64,000 bases of DNA, from positions 1-64,000 of the forward strand of contig CALLLH010000014.1 of assembly GCA_938082505.1 (NCBI GenBank). Direction: 5' to 3'. Shown in pieces: positions 1-7,120 of the stretch. The notes beneath the pieces are model-generated. The model saw only the letters and a list, made by a program, of their open reading frames with translations. It did not search any database and was not told where the DNA came from. Origin of the DNA: an uncultured Flavobacteriales bacterium (GTDB lineage Bacteria; Bacteroidota; Bacteroidia; Flavobacteriales_D; Sanyastnellaceae). The first letter of the stretch is position 1. Each line of letters starts with the position of its first letter. A program made the position numbers and the translations under genes.

Positions 1-1
1 C

Positions 2-385
2 GAATTCGACCTTGACCTGGATGGAATCTGCGATGATGTCGACATCTGTGTCGGGACCATGGATGAGTGCGGAGTGTGCAATGGTCCGGGGGCCATTTTC
101 GAATGTGGATGCACGGGTGTTGACCTTGGAACCTGTGACTGTGATGGATCGATCCTCGATGCGCTGGGTATTTGCGGCGGCGGGTGCGCAGCAGACATCA
201 ATGGCAACGGTGTGTGCGACGATGTGGAAACCAGCCTGTGCAGCTCAGGCACATATTGGTCTGAACCGGACGGGGGATGTGTCTACTTCGCGGATTGTCC
301 GACCGACATCAATGGGGATGGGGTGACATCCATGGGAGACCTGCTTGACCTCTTGTCGGCATTCCAGTCCTTCTGCACGGAATAA
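2..385 (+). CDS. C-terminal part of a secreted protein with a dockerin-like end
   Basis: Open from the left edge with no start, so this is the tail of a larger gene; the stop is TAA at 383-385. The visible 127 residues are Cys- and Asp-rich. They begin with a calcium-binding-type stretch (DLDLDGICDDVD), pass through a DECGVCNGPG segment of the kind repeated in large Bacteroidota surface proteins, and end with a single dockerin-like loop (CPTDINGDGVTSMGDLLDLL) closed by SFCTE. No T9SS type A domain is visible. The end resembles the C-terminus of the choice-of-anchor-B protein at 55388-57436, so it may be a sorting or anchoring module. Extracellular location is inferred; the function of the full protein cannot be judged. 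Confidence 0.8.
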   Translation, partial: EFDLDLDGICDDVDICVGTMDECGVCNGPGAIFECGCTGVDLGTCDCDGSILDALGICGGGCAADINGNGVCDDVETSLCSSGTYWSEPDGGCVYFADCPTDINGDGVTSMGDLLDLLSAFQSFCTE

Positions 386-478
386 ACCTTGGTTCGAATT
401 GGACTCATGGTGGAATTGCCCCATCCGAGACACCGGATGGTCACGGTTTAGGATATTCCTGCCGGAGCTACCACCCTC

Positions 479-514
479 GAATCCAAGTGAACTGACCCTC
501 AGTCACTTGGATTC
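479..514. repeat. Perfect 12-bp inverted repeat, terminator-like hairpin
   Basis: GAATCCAAGTGA at 479-490 is exactly complementary to TCACTTGGATTC at 503-514. The 12-nt loop can itself pair CTGA with TCAG around CCC. It lies 94 nt after the stop of the first gene. There is no clean T-run after it, only a few scattered T, so it is either a weak or rho-assisted terminator or an mRNA 3' stabiliser. The rest of 386-567 shows nothing else recognisable except the promoter box at 555. Confidence 0.55.
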
Positions 515-554
515 TTGGTTCTCGGTGGTGTTCCAGCGAGATCGGGAGCTGCGC

Positions 555-562
555 TATTTTCG
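555..562 (+). promoter_or_regulatory. -7 promoter box (TATTTTCG) abutting the start at 568
   Basis: TATTTTCG fits the Bacteroidota -7 pattern TAnnTTTG with one change and ends 5 nt before the ATG at 568. Transcription would begin at or near the start codon. No clear -33 TTTG was found. Confidence 0.45.
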
Positions 563-567
563 GACGG

Positions 568-960
568 ATGAAAGCAGCTTGGATCATACCGCTCGTGGTC
601 GTTTCCTGCACCCCGATGGATCAGCAGATCATAGGCCGGTTTGACCGGAATGCAGAGGCCGGATGTCAGTCGTGTGCCACCCGTGGGCCCTTGTGGATGG
701 AGTTCGATGCCCCGGTCAGCGCGGGTGCTTCACCGCGGTATCGTTTCCGATTCGACGGCGAAGAGCGACACAGCGGCACCTACCAGTTCATGTCCCTCGA
801 TACCAATGTCACCTTGACGTTGTTTCCGGACAGCAGCTCCCTGCTCTATTCGGATCTGCTCGGTGAAGTCCTGTACACCCAGTATACGGTGGGGTCCGGG
901 GCGATGCGGGAGCCATGTGAGGGCTTGTTGAGGCAATGCCGCTGGGAACGCAGGCCTTGA
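568..960 (+). CDS. Small putative lipoprotein, unknown function
   Basis: 130 residues beginning MKAAWIIPLVVVSCTP. This is a short charged n-region, a hydrophobic stretch and a lipobox ending in VVSC, so the mature protein is probably lipid-anchored from Cys14. Mature residues include GCQSCATRGPLWMEF and a run of alternating beta-type segments (RYRFRFDGEERHSGTYQF), suggesting a small beta-barrel or sandwich as in META/lipocalin-like lipoproteins. No family was recognised with certainty. The start is supported by a -7 box ending 5 nt upstream. The convergent neighbour at 1024-1521 leaves a short intergenic region. Function is unknown. Confidence 0.65.
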   Translation: MKAAWIIPLVVVSCTPMDQQIIGRFDRNAEAGCQSCATRGPLWMEFDAPVSAGASPRYRFRFDGEERHSGTYQFMSLDTNVTLTLFPDSSSLLYSDLLGEVLYTQYTVGSGAMREPCEGLLRQCRWERRP

Positions 961-1023
961 GGGATGTCGAATTGGGGTCGGACTGAATTCCGATTCCGAC
1001 AGGCGCAAAGAGTGGGGCAGGAC

Positions 1024-1521
1024 TCAGGCGGGCATCGCCCCGAGGGTGCGCATGACGCTGCAGATGTTGAGCCCGATGGAAACGCGCTGGATTTCCCATT
1101 CCTCCATGGTGAGCAGGCCGTTTTCAAAGCGTTTCGTGACCCGGTAACTGGCATTTCCGAGTTTTCGGATGTCCGACTTGAGGGGTTTTGGGCACACTGG
1201 GACCAACCCCTTGAATTCAGCCTTGAATTGATTGAGGGCATCGATGCCACGCACCATCAATTCCTGTGGATCGCGTCCCGAGTTGGATCTCGGACGCACA
1301 CGCTCCCAGTCGGACCGGAAAGGCTCCATGATTTCGCGCACCCGTTCCTCGCGATTCCTCAGGTCGCGCTGCATCTGAGACTTGTACTTGGCCAGGGCAA
1401 CGAGAAGGATGACCAACGGAGACAGGATAAAGGGTGCGAGCTCGAGCACAGAAGCCGGGGCGCTCTCGAGGGTGAGGCACCATACACTGCACATGATGGA
1501 CAGTAGTTGCATGGCCCTCAT
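1024..1521 (-). CDS. Hypothetical protein with an N-terminal membrane segment
   Basis: 165 residues. The N-terminal part is hydrophobic (MQLLSIMCSVWCLTLE, then ELAPFILSPLVILLVALAKYK), consistent with a signal anchor followed by a transmembrane helix. The remainder is charged and probably helical (QMQRDLRNREERVREIMEPF) and would face the cytoplasm. A second Met at codon 4 is an equally possible start. No family was recognised. It lies convergent to the lipoprotein gene and divergent from the hydrolase at 1592. Coding confidence rests on length and lack of a better ORF on the other strand. Confidence 0.55.
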   Translation of the reverse strand: MRAMQLLSIMCSVWCLTLESAPASVLELAPFILSPLVILLVALAKYKSQMQRDLRNREERVREIMEPFRSDWERVRPRSNSGRDPQELMVRGIDALNQFKAEFKGLVPVCPKPLKSDIRKLGNASYRVTKRFENGLLTMEEWEIQRVSIGLNICSVMRTLGAMPA

Positions 1522-1591
1522 TACGTTGGAAGGCAGAGTAGGTTACATTCCGCCATCCCGAGGACTGCGGGGTTCAACCTAATTTGCAGAT

Positions 1592-2572
1592 ATGGCAATT
1601 TGGAGTTTGGTCCGATCGAAGGGCATGAAGCGAGGGGCTCTATCCATTCTGGTGGCGTGCGGGACGTTGCTGTTGGCTTCTTTTTCGGTGGCGGAAGGAC
1701 CGGCGTCATCCGGCGTGAGCCTGACCGTGCTGGGCAATGTGCAGGACGGTGGATACCCGCACATCGGCTGCGAACGGCCGGACTGCCGCAACCTGTTTCT
1801 GAGGCCGGCAGGCCAGCACCAGGTGGTGTGTCTGGGCGTGGTCGATGCAGCCGCAGGGAAGCAGTTCCTGTTCGAGGCGACACCGGATGCGGCGCGGCAA
1901 GCGTTCCAATTGGCAGGATTGCCCGGTGCGCACGACGGGATGCCCGATGGGATTTTCGTGACCCACGCCCATTGGGGCCACTACACCGGTTTGGGCTTGC
2001 TCGGCCGGGAGGCGAAGGGGGCCAAAGGGGTGGCGGTGTATGCCATGCCCAAATTGAAGGGCTTCCTCGAGCAGAATGGTCCGTGGAGCCAATTGGTTGA
2101 GCTGGGCAACATCGCCTTGCACGCCCTGTCAGCGGATAACGTGGTGCAGCCTTCGCCTCAACTCCGCGTGACACCCCTGCGGGTGCCGCACCGGGATGAG
2201 TTTTCCGAAACGGTTGGCTTTCGCCTCGAGGGACCGGAGCGCAGTGCATTGTTCATCCCGGACATCGACAAATGGTCCAGATGGGAGCGGAGCCTGGCGG
2301 ATGAAGTGGCCCGTGTGGACCTGGCCTTCCTCGATGGCACCTTCCACGATGGAGGGGAGTTGGGACACCGCGACATGGCGGAGGTACCACACCCGTTCAT
2401 CGTGGAGAGCCTTGCGTTGATGGAGGGTTGGGCCGATGCGGAGCGGGACAAGGTGCACTTCATCCACCTCAACCACACCAACCGCTTGCTGGACCCCACA
2501 TCCGAGCAAAGCCTCGCTGTGGAGGCGGCGGGATGCCACGTCGCCCGTTTCGGGGACCGGTTTCAGCTCTGA
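1592..2572 (+). CDS. Secreted PqqB-like metallo-beta-lactamase-fold hydrolase
   Basis: 326 residues. After a basic n-region and a hydrophobic h-region (ALSILVACGTLLLASFSVA) comes a PqqB-like opening VLGNVQDGGYPHIGCERPDC, whose Cys pair recalls the structural zinc site of PqqB. The metal motif is THAHWGHYTGL: the HxHxDH signature of the superfamily with Gly where Asp is usual. Later metal-site candidates are VPHRDEF, FIPDIDKW, FLDGTFH and HFIHLNHTN near the end. No other pqq genes lie nearby, so a role in PQQ synthesis is unlikely; a periplasmic phosphodiesterase or related hydrolase is possible. Start at 1592 is favoured by a TAATTTG box at 1580-1586; Met12 (1625) is an alternative. Its tail overlaps the convergent nitric oxide synthase gene by 10 nt. 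Confidence 0.8.
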   Translation: MAIWSLVRSKGMKRGALSILVACGTLLLASFSVAEGPASSGVSLTVLGNVQDGGYPHIGCERPDCRNLFLRPAGQHQVVCLGVVDAAAGKQFLFEATPDAARQAFQLAGLPGAHDGMPDGIFVTHAHWGHYTGLGLLGREAKGAKGVAVYAMPKLKGFLEQNGPWSQLVELGNIALHALSADNVVQPSPQLRVTPLRVPHRDEFSETVGFRLEGPERSALFIPDIDKWSRWERSLADEVARVDLAFLDGTFHDGGELGHRDMAEVPHPFIVESLALMEGWADAERDKVHFIHLNHTNRLLDPTSEQSLAVEAAGCHVARFGDRFQL

Positions 2573-3873
2573 TTCGCGGCTTTGCGCCAGGCTTTGGGTC
2601 GCCGGGTCAACACCTCGGACAGCCGATCGAAGCCGAAAGGACACCGTGGGGTCTCGTGGTGGGCTTCAAGGTGGAAAGGATCTGCATTCCGCCCTGTGGA
2701 GATGGACTCCCGGGTGCTCTGGCGTGCCGCGGCATCCTCGGCCGGACTGGACTGGTAGAAGAAATTCGTGTGGGCCTCTACAGTGTTGTCGAACGTGCGG
2801 TGGAACTGGGGGGTAATCGAGCCCGAAATGGGCGAAGTGAGCCAACTCCAGTCGCCGTTCACCCCCCTTCCTGCCTTGTTCTCTATTTGGCAGAAGCGCT
2901 CGAATTGAGCGCCGAGCTCATGGTGGTCTCCCATCCGGATGCCGGCGGCATCAAAACTGTGCAGGACTGCTTGGTTGATGGTGATGAGGGCTTGGTCCTT
3001 CCAGAGGTTCCGGGTGGAGGAGGTGTCCAAGCCCAAGGCTTCGCCGATGCGTTCCAACAAATCGTAGCGTTGGGGATCACAGAAATTCCGGGCCGCGATT
3101 TCTGTTCCCATGTACCAGCCGTTGAATGGTGCACAGGGATAGGTGATGCCACCGATGACCAGCGCCATTTCACTGATGACGGGTATGGCATACCACCTGA
3201 GTCCCAAGGCATCGATGGCCGGGTGATCGGGGTGGGTGATGTCGACCTCAGGGAATTGGCCGGGATGGTGGGCGAAGTGGTCGACCGGTGCCTGTTCCAC
3301 ATCATCAATCCAGATGGACCAAGGAAGCGGAGTGTGGGCTGTTCTCTGCTTCGGGTTCCACCCCATGGAGAGCATGCGCCGGGTGAAATCCACGGAATGG
3401 GGGTCGCCCAGGATGGAACCATCGGACTGCTTGAATCCCGCGTAGCGCAGCAACTGGTGGTTGGCGATGCGCACGGGATCGGGGTGGGAGACGTTGCCCC
3501 TTTTGCGGGGAGGAAAAACGGTGATGACGCTCTGGATGGCCCCATCCTGCCAGGCGTGGTCGAGGTGCTCTTTCAAGGCTTGAACAACACCGGCACGGTC
3601 CTTGGTGCCACGGCCATCCAACACTTTCAGGCTGCGCCACATGTGCCGGCCGATACAGCGGTTGCTGTTGCGCCAGGCCCATTGCACGCCAAACTCGAGC
3701 TCCTGGGCCGTGTGCTCATAGGTTCCCGTCCGCGCGATTTCCAAGGCGATCTGTTCCACGCGGGCATCCAAATTGCAGGCATCCATTTTGAAACGCGAAT
3801 CCAGGGCCATGTCCATCAGGAAGACATGGGCTTGGTTCAGCAGTGAGGCATGACTTTGAGGGAGCGAGGTCAT
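2563..3873 (-). CDS. nos: Stand-alone bacterial nitric oxide synthase oxygenase
   Basis: 436 residues from ATG at 3873; a TTG 13 codons upstream is a weaker alternative. It carries the NOS oxygenase signatures in order: TGTYEHTAQELEFG, then WRNSNRCIGRHMWRSLKVLD with the haem-ligating Cys at residue 73, the PFNGWYMGTEIAARNFCD block with the arginine-binding Glu at 258, and DWSWLTSPISGSITPQFH near the end. The family makes NO and citrulline from L-arginine using haem and a pterin or tetrahydrofolate. No flavin reductase domain is attached, so electrons must come from cellular reductases, as in Bacillus-type enzymes. About 60 residues after the usual end (FFYQ) form an extra tail of unknown role. 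No partner gene is evident: the neighbours are a PqqB-like hydrolase (convergent) and a carbonic anhydrase (divergent). Confidence 0.93.
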   Translation of the reverse strand: MTSLPQSHASLLNQAHVFLMDMALDSRFKMDACNLDARVEQIALEIARTGTYEHTAQELEFGVQWAWRNSNRCIGRHMWRSLKVLDGRGTKDRAGVVQALKEHLDHAWQDGAIQSVITVFPPRKRGNVSHPDPVRIANHQLLRYAGFKQSDGSILGDPHSVDFTRRMLSMGWNPKQRTAHTPLPWSIWIDDVEQAPVDHFAHHPGQFPEVDITHPDHPAIDALGLRWYAIPVISEMALVIGGITYPCAPFNGWYMGTEIAARNFCDPQRYDLLERIGEALGLDTSSTRNLWKDQALITINQAVLHSFDAAGIRMGDHHELGAQFERFCQIENKAGRGVNGDWSWLTSPISGSITPQFHRTFDNTVEAHTNFFYQSSPAEDAAARQSTRESISTGRNADPFHLEAHHETPRCPFGFDRLSEVLTRRPKAWRKAANQS

Positions 3874-4059
3874 CAGAACAAGTATTAAACCAAATGGCAA
3901 CAGTGGGTTCAATCAAGGTGAACAGAAAGGGGGTGGGCGGTCATGACCACTGTCAATGCGGGTCATGACTTTGGTCAGCAGATTTCGCGGCCCGCGCCCT
4001 CTTTTGAAATCTTGGGATTACCTGTGCACTTCAGCCTGTCAAATCAGGCAAAGAGACTT

Positions 4060-4067
4060 CATTTTTG
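4060..4067 (+). promoter_or_regulatory. -7-like box (CATTTTTG) before the carbonic anhydrase start
   Basis: CATTTTTG differs from TAnnTTTG at one position and ends 4 nt before ATG 4072, the same geometry as other boxes in this window. This supports 4072 over the upstream in-frame ATG at 3943. Confidence 0.35.
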
Positions 4068-4071
4068 CCGC

Positions 4072-4713
4072 ATGATTGACGACTACCTTTCTTTAGGCGG
4101 GGCCCTCGGTGCCGAACTGCAGCAATCCATGTCTCCTTCGGACGCCGTCTCCCTTCTCAAGGATGGGGTCCGCCGTTCCACTTCAGGGGATACCTTGGCA
4201 CGCAGCCGTGCGGCCTTGCTCGAGGATGCAGCTGGAGGTCAATACCCTTATGCGGCAGTTTTGTCCTGCATCGACAGCCGTGCCCCGGTGGAGCAAATCT
4301 TTGATGCAGCGTCAGGGGATCTTTTCGTCGCCAGGGTCGCTGGAAATGTGGCTTCGCCGGATTTGATCGCAAGCCTGGAATACGCCACCAAGTATGCGGG
4401 CAGCAAAGCGATTCTCGTGCTCGGGCACACCCGATGCGGCGCCGTGAAAGGCGCTTGGGCGGGGCTGGAGGACGGTCACCTGACCGGGTTGCTCGGCAGG
4501 ATCCAACCCGCCGTGACCGCCACCAAGGCCGAAGTGGGCGATGAGGACAGTGGTGTCAACCTCGACCGTTGCTCTACTGTGAATGTCCAGGCGACCATGG
4601 AAGTCCTGCGCAAGGAGAGCGCCATTCTCTCTGGACTTGAGGCCGAAGGCAAGATTGCCATCGTAGGCGGTGTCTACGACGTAGCCACCGGTGAGGTGGC
4701 CTGGGTCGACTGA
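4072..4713 (+). CDS. Beta-class carbonic anhydrase
   Basis: 213 residues from 4072. It has the beta-CA zinc motifs LSCIDSRAPVE (Cys ligand and the Asp-Arg dyad) and VLGHTRCGAVKGA (His and Cys ligands). The enzyme interconverts CO2 and bicarbonate; the cytoplasm is likely, since no signal peptide is visible with this start. The N-terminal residues (LQQSMSPSDAVSLLKDG) align with the usual family start. The open frame extends back to 3943, but that extension does not look like the family and would lie upstream of the promoter-like box. A start at 4129 is also possible. It is divergent from nos and convergent with the T9SS protein at 4727. No terminator is visible in the 13-nt gap. Confidence 0.92.
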   Translation: MIDDYLSLGGALGAELQQSMSPSDAVSLLKDGVRRSTSGDTLARSRAALLEDAAGGQYPYAAVLSCIDSRAPVEQIFDAASGDLFVARVAGNVASPDLIASLEYATKYAGSKAILVLGHTRCGAVKGAWAGLEDGHLTGLLGRIQPAVTATKAEVGDEDSGVNLDRCSTVNVQATMEVLRKESAILSGLEAEGKIAIVGGVYDVATGEVAWVD

Positions 4714-4726
4714 GCTTCTGCCCGCA

Positions 4727-6139
4727 TCAGCGGACCAACCGGTGCCGGAACTGCCCTGAGGGCGAGGAGACCTGCAGTACGTGCGCGCCTTTTGCTGAGA
4801 AAGGGACGAAGCCGTCCGTTCCGATTCCGGACTTGATCAGGCGCCCCTGCATGTCCAGGATGCGCCAAGTGAATTCGCCCTTGCAGGCCACCTGCCAGCC
4901 GTCCTTCAACGCCGCGAGCGTCATCGGAACATCCGATGCATTGGGCACGTCACTGGTCCCGGTCAGGTTTCCACGCATGTAGTGGAAGGTGCCTTCGCTG
5001 GGACGCTGGTACACGAGGTGGATGGTGCTGCCTTGGATGCGGACGACCGGCCTCCGGCTGTGACCGGAAAGGTCCTCGGTCACGTTGGTCATGGTATTCG
5101 CCCATTGACCCGGCGCCTCCGATGTTCCATCGCCCGCAGCGACGAAGATGTTGTAGCCGCCTTGGCTGCGTTCCCAAGCCACCACACTGGCCGATGCGTC
5201 GGCATGGACGGAGGGGTTGTTCTCGGTCACTTCTTCGGCGGATTGGATGCGGTCGGATCCTGTCAGCGCCCAGGCGTCGAGGTCCACCGTCGACCAGTAG
5301 ACCCGGCTGCCTCCTTCAGCGGCAGACATGTAGACGGCCGCCATGGAGCCATCCCCGAGAATGCAGGACTCCGCTTCTGATGCGGGGCAGGAATTGATCA
5401 TCCAATCGGTGGGGTCGATGTCAATGGACTCTGTCCATGCGCCATCCACGTCTGTCCGGACGACCCAGAAGTCGCGTTGGTTGTTGTCGTTGTTCCGCAC
5501 GATGTCATAATGGCGCCCTGCATGGCTGAACGGCATGGATGCGCAGCATTCACAGACCGCGGCACCGTCCATTGCAACGCCGGCATCGACCGGCGGAAGG
5601 AACGCTTCCGTCTCCGCATCCCAGAATTGGGCACCCTCGAGCACGGGCGATGCACCCCATTTGACGGTGACCCAAGGCTGCTGCGCGTCATCGAAGGCAG
5701 GAACGGGCATGAAGTGGTCCTCGGTGGCGCCAGGCGCAATCGGAATGGGAGCACCCCAGGTGATGCCACCATCTTCAGACAGCACGACCCTGCCGCCATC
5801 GGCCCATTGGCCCGAAATCTGGTAAGCCACCACCACCCGGTTGCCGGAAACTGCCATTCTGGGGCCTTCCGCGTCATTGATGAACAGCCCTGTCTCGTCC
5901 GTTACGGTCACCGGGGTGCCGAGAACGCCATCCACCCATCGGGTGCAGTACAACCCGCCTTCAGAACCGGATTTGCCATGAAGGATGATGGGGTTTCCAG
6001 CGCCATCGAGCTCCATCCGGAGATTGACGTATCCGAACTCGGCGGGCACAGAGGCCACTGGGGTTTGCCACTCGATGGAACCTTGTGACCACGCCAAGGA
6101 CATGGCCGAAAAACTGGTGAGGAGGAGGATCACACGCAT
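4727..6139 (-). CDS. T9SS cargo protein with sialidase-like (BNR) propeller
   Basis: 470 residues. A signal peptide (MRVILLLTSFSAMSLAWSQ) is followed by a beta-propeller-like region containing an Asp-box (SEDGGITWGAP) typical of sialidase or BNR repeats. The last ~80 residues (WRILDMQGRLIKSG to the terminal LVR) are a T9SS type A sorting domain, which targets the protein to the outer membrane or exterior. Sialidase catalytic residues cannot be confirmed, so glycan hydrolysis is not claimed. The start at 6139 follows the -7-like box TACCTTGG (6152-6145) with a 5-nt spacer; the longer open frame upstream does not look coding. Divergent from the T9SS protein at 6182. Confidence 0.85.
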   Translation of the reverse strand: MRVILLLTSFSAMSLAWSQGSIEWQTPVASVPAEFGYVNLRMELDGAGNPIILHGKSGSEGGLYCTRWVDGVLGTPVTVTDETGLFINDAEGPRMAVSGNRVVVAYQISGQWADGGRVVLSEDGGITWGAPIPIAPGATEDHFMPVPAFDDAQQPWVTVKWGASPVLEGAQFWDAETEAFLPPVDAGVAMDGAAVCECCASMPFSHAGRHYDIVRNNDNNQRDFWVVRTDVDGAWTESIDIDPTDWMINSCPASEAESCILGDGSMAAVYMSAAEGGSRVYWSTVDLDAWALTGSDRIQSAEEVTENNPSVHADASASVVAWERSQGGYNIFVAAGDGTSEAPGQWANTMTNVTEDLSGHSRRPVVRIQGSTIHLVYQRPSEGTFHYMRGNLTGTSDVPNASDVPMTLAALKDGWQVACKGEFTWRILDMQGRLIKSGIGTDGFVPFSAKGAHVLQVSSPSGQFRHRLVR

Positions 6140-6168
6140 GGTCCCCAAGGTAGCATGTGTCCTTAGGT

Positions 6169-6176
6169 TAGATTTG
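6169..6176 (+). promoter_or_regulatory. -7 promoter box (TAGATTTG) abutting the start at 6182
   Basis: An exact TAnnTTTG match ending 5 nt before ATG 6182. It is one of the clearest examples of the close spacing seen across the window and implies a leaderless mRNA. Confidence 0.6.
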
Positions 6177-6181
6177 GCCCG

Positions 6182-7114
6182 ATGAGCAAAATTTGTTTTC
6201 CGGTCCATGTGGCCCTGACCTTCCTGTTGACGGTCCCGCTGTGGAGCGTGGCCCAGACGCTGTCCTGTGCGGAAATCCAAGGTCAAACGGACATCAGTCC
6301 TTATGAAGGGCAGCAAGTGACCGTCGCGGGGAAGGTGACGGAATTCTTTGGAGACATGTGGTACCTGCAAGATGACTACGGGGCATGGAATGGACTCTAC
6401 TGTGTGGGGCCTGATGTCACCATCGAAGCCAATCCGCCATGGTGGAATGCACCGCGCCAACCTGAGGTGGGCGACGTGCTGGAATTGACAGGGACCATTG
6501 TGGAGGAGAACGGCAACACCCAGCTGGTCGACATCATCTCCTTTGTCTTCAACGATTTCTGGAATGCCACGGCGGCAGGCACCGGAGTAACGGTCGATCA
6601 ATTGCAGGATGAGGGCCTTGAGGGCACCCGGGTTCGACTCGATCCCGTCACGGTCGAGACAGCGCCGGATGAAGATGGAATCTGGACCATTTCCGATGCC
6701 ACGGGAACGGCGACCATCATCGGTGTGGACACGGACGACCCCGGGGACAATGAAGATGCGGATGGTCCCACCCCGGGCGATGTGTACCGTGTATATGGTG
6801 CGCTGCGTCAGATCGGAGAGGAATATGTCATCGATCTGGGCGACATCGATACGCTGTCACTGGTGGTCGGCGTATCGGAGCCGTGGGCATCGACCTTGCG
6901 GGTGTATCCGACGCCCGCCGAAGACCGCCTCTCCATCGCGGGCATCGCGGGGGAGTATGCCTGGTCCCTCATGGATGCCATGGGAAGGGTGGTGAAACAA
7001 GGACGGCACAATGGCCGCCTGAAAATCGAAGTGGGCGATATGGAGCCCGGCCGTTACATCCTGACCGTCCGAGAGGAGGGGGGGACGACGAGCAGACCCG
7101 TGCTGGTCCGATAA
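6182..7114 (+). CDS. T9SS cargo protein with OB-fold (nuclease-associated) domains
   Basis: 310 residues. A signal peptide (up to WSVAQ) precedes LSCAEIQGQTDISPYEGQQVTVAGKVTEFF, which resembles the OB-fold module found N-terminal to extracellular nucleases of the ExeM/NucH type. A second similar module follows (LEGTRVRLDPVTVE to VYGALRQIGEEYVIDL). No nuclease catalytic domain is present. The last ~80 residues (LRVYPTPAEDRLSI to VLVR) are a T9SS type A sorting domain. It is probably an extracellular binding or adhesion protein; its ligand is unknown. Divergent from the propeller protein and convergent with the M1 peptidase at 7121. Confidence 0.85.
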   Translation: MSKICFPVHVALTFLLTVPLWSVAQTLSCAEIQGQTDISPYEGQQVTVAGKVTEFFGDMWYLQDDYGAWNGLYCVGPDVTIEANPPWWNAPRQPEVGDVLELTGTIVEENGNTQLVDIISFVFNDFWNATAAGTGVTVDQLQDEGLEGTRVRLDPVTVETAPDEDGIWTISDATGTATIIGVDTDDPGDNEDADGPTPGDVYRVYGALRQIGEEYVIDLGDIDTLSLVVGVSEPWASTLRVYPTPAEDRLSIAGIAGEYAWSLMDAMGRVVKQGRHNGRLKIEVGDMEPGRYILTVREEGGTTSRPVLVR

Positions 7115-7120
7115 GGGCGG

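Noticed and set aside
977-1000. GTCGGA/TCCGAC inverted repeat as a terminator
   Set aside because: Only 6 bp with a long loop and no T-run; too weak to claim.
2428-3846. 472-codon plus-strand frame opposite the NOS gene
   Set aside because: No recognisable domain and odd composition; the minus strand has unmistakable NOS motifs.
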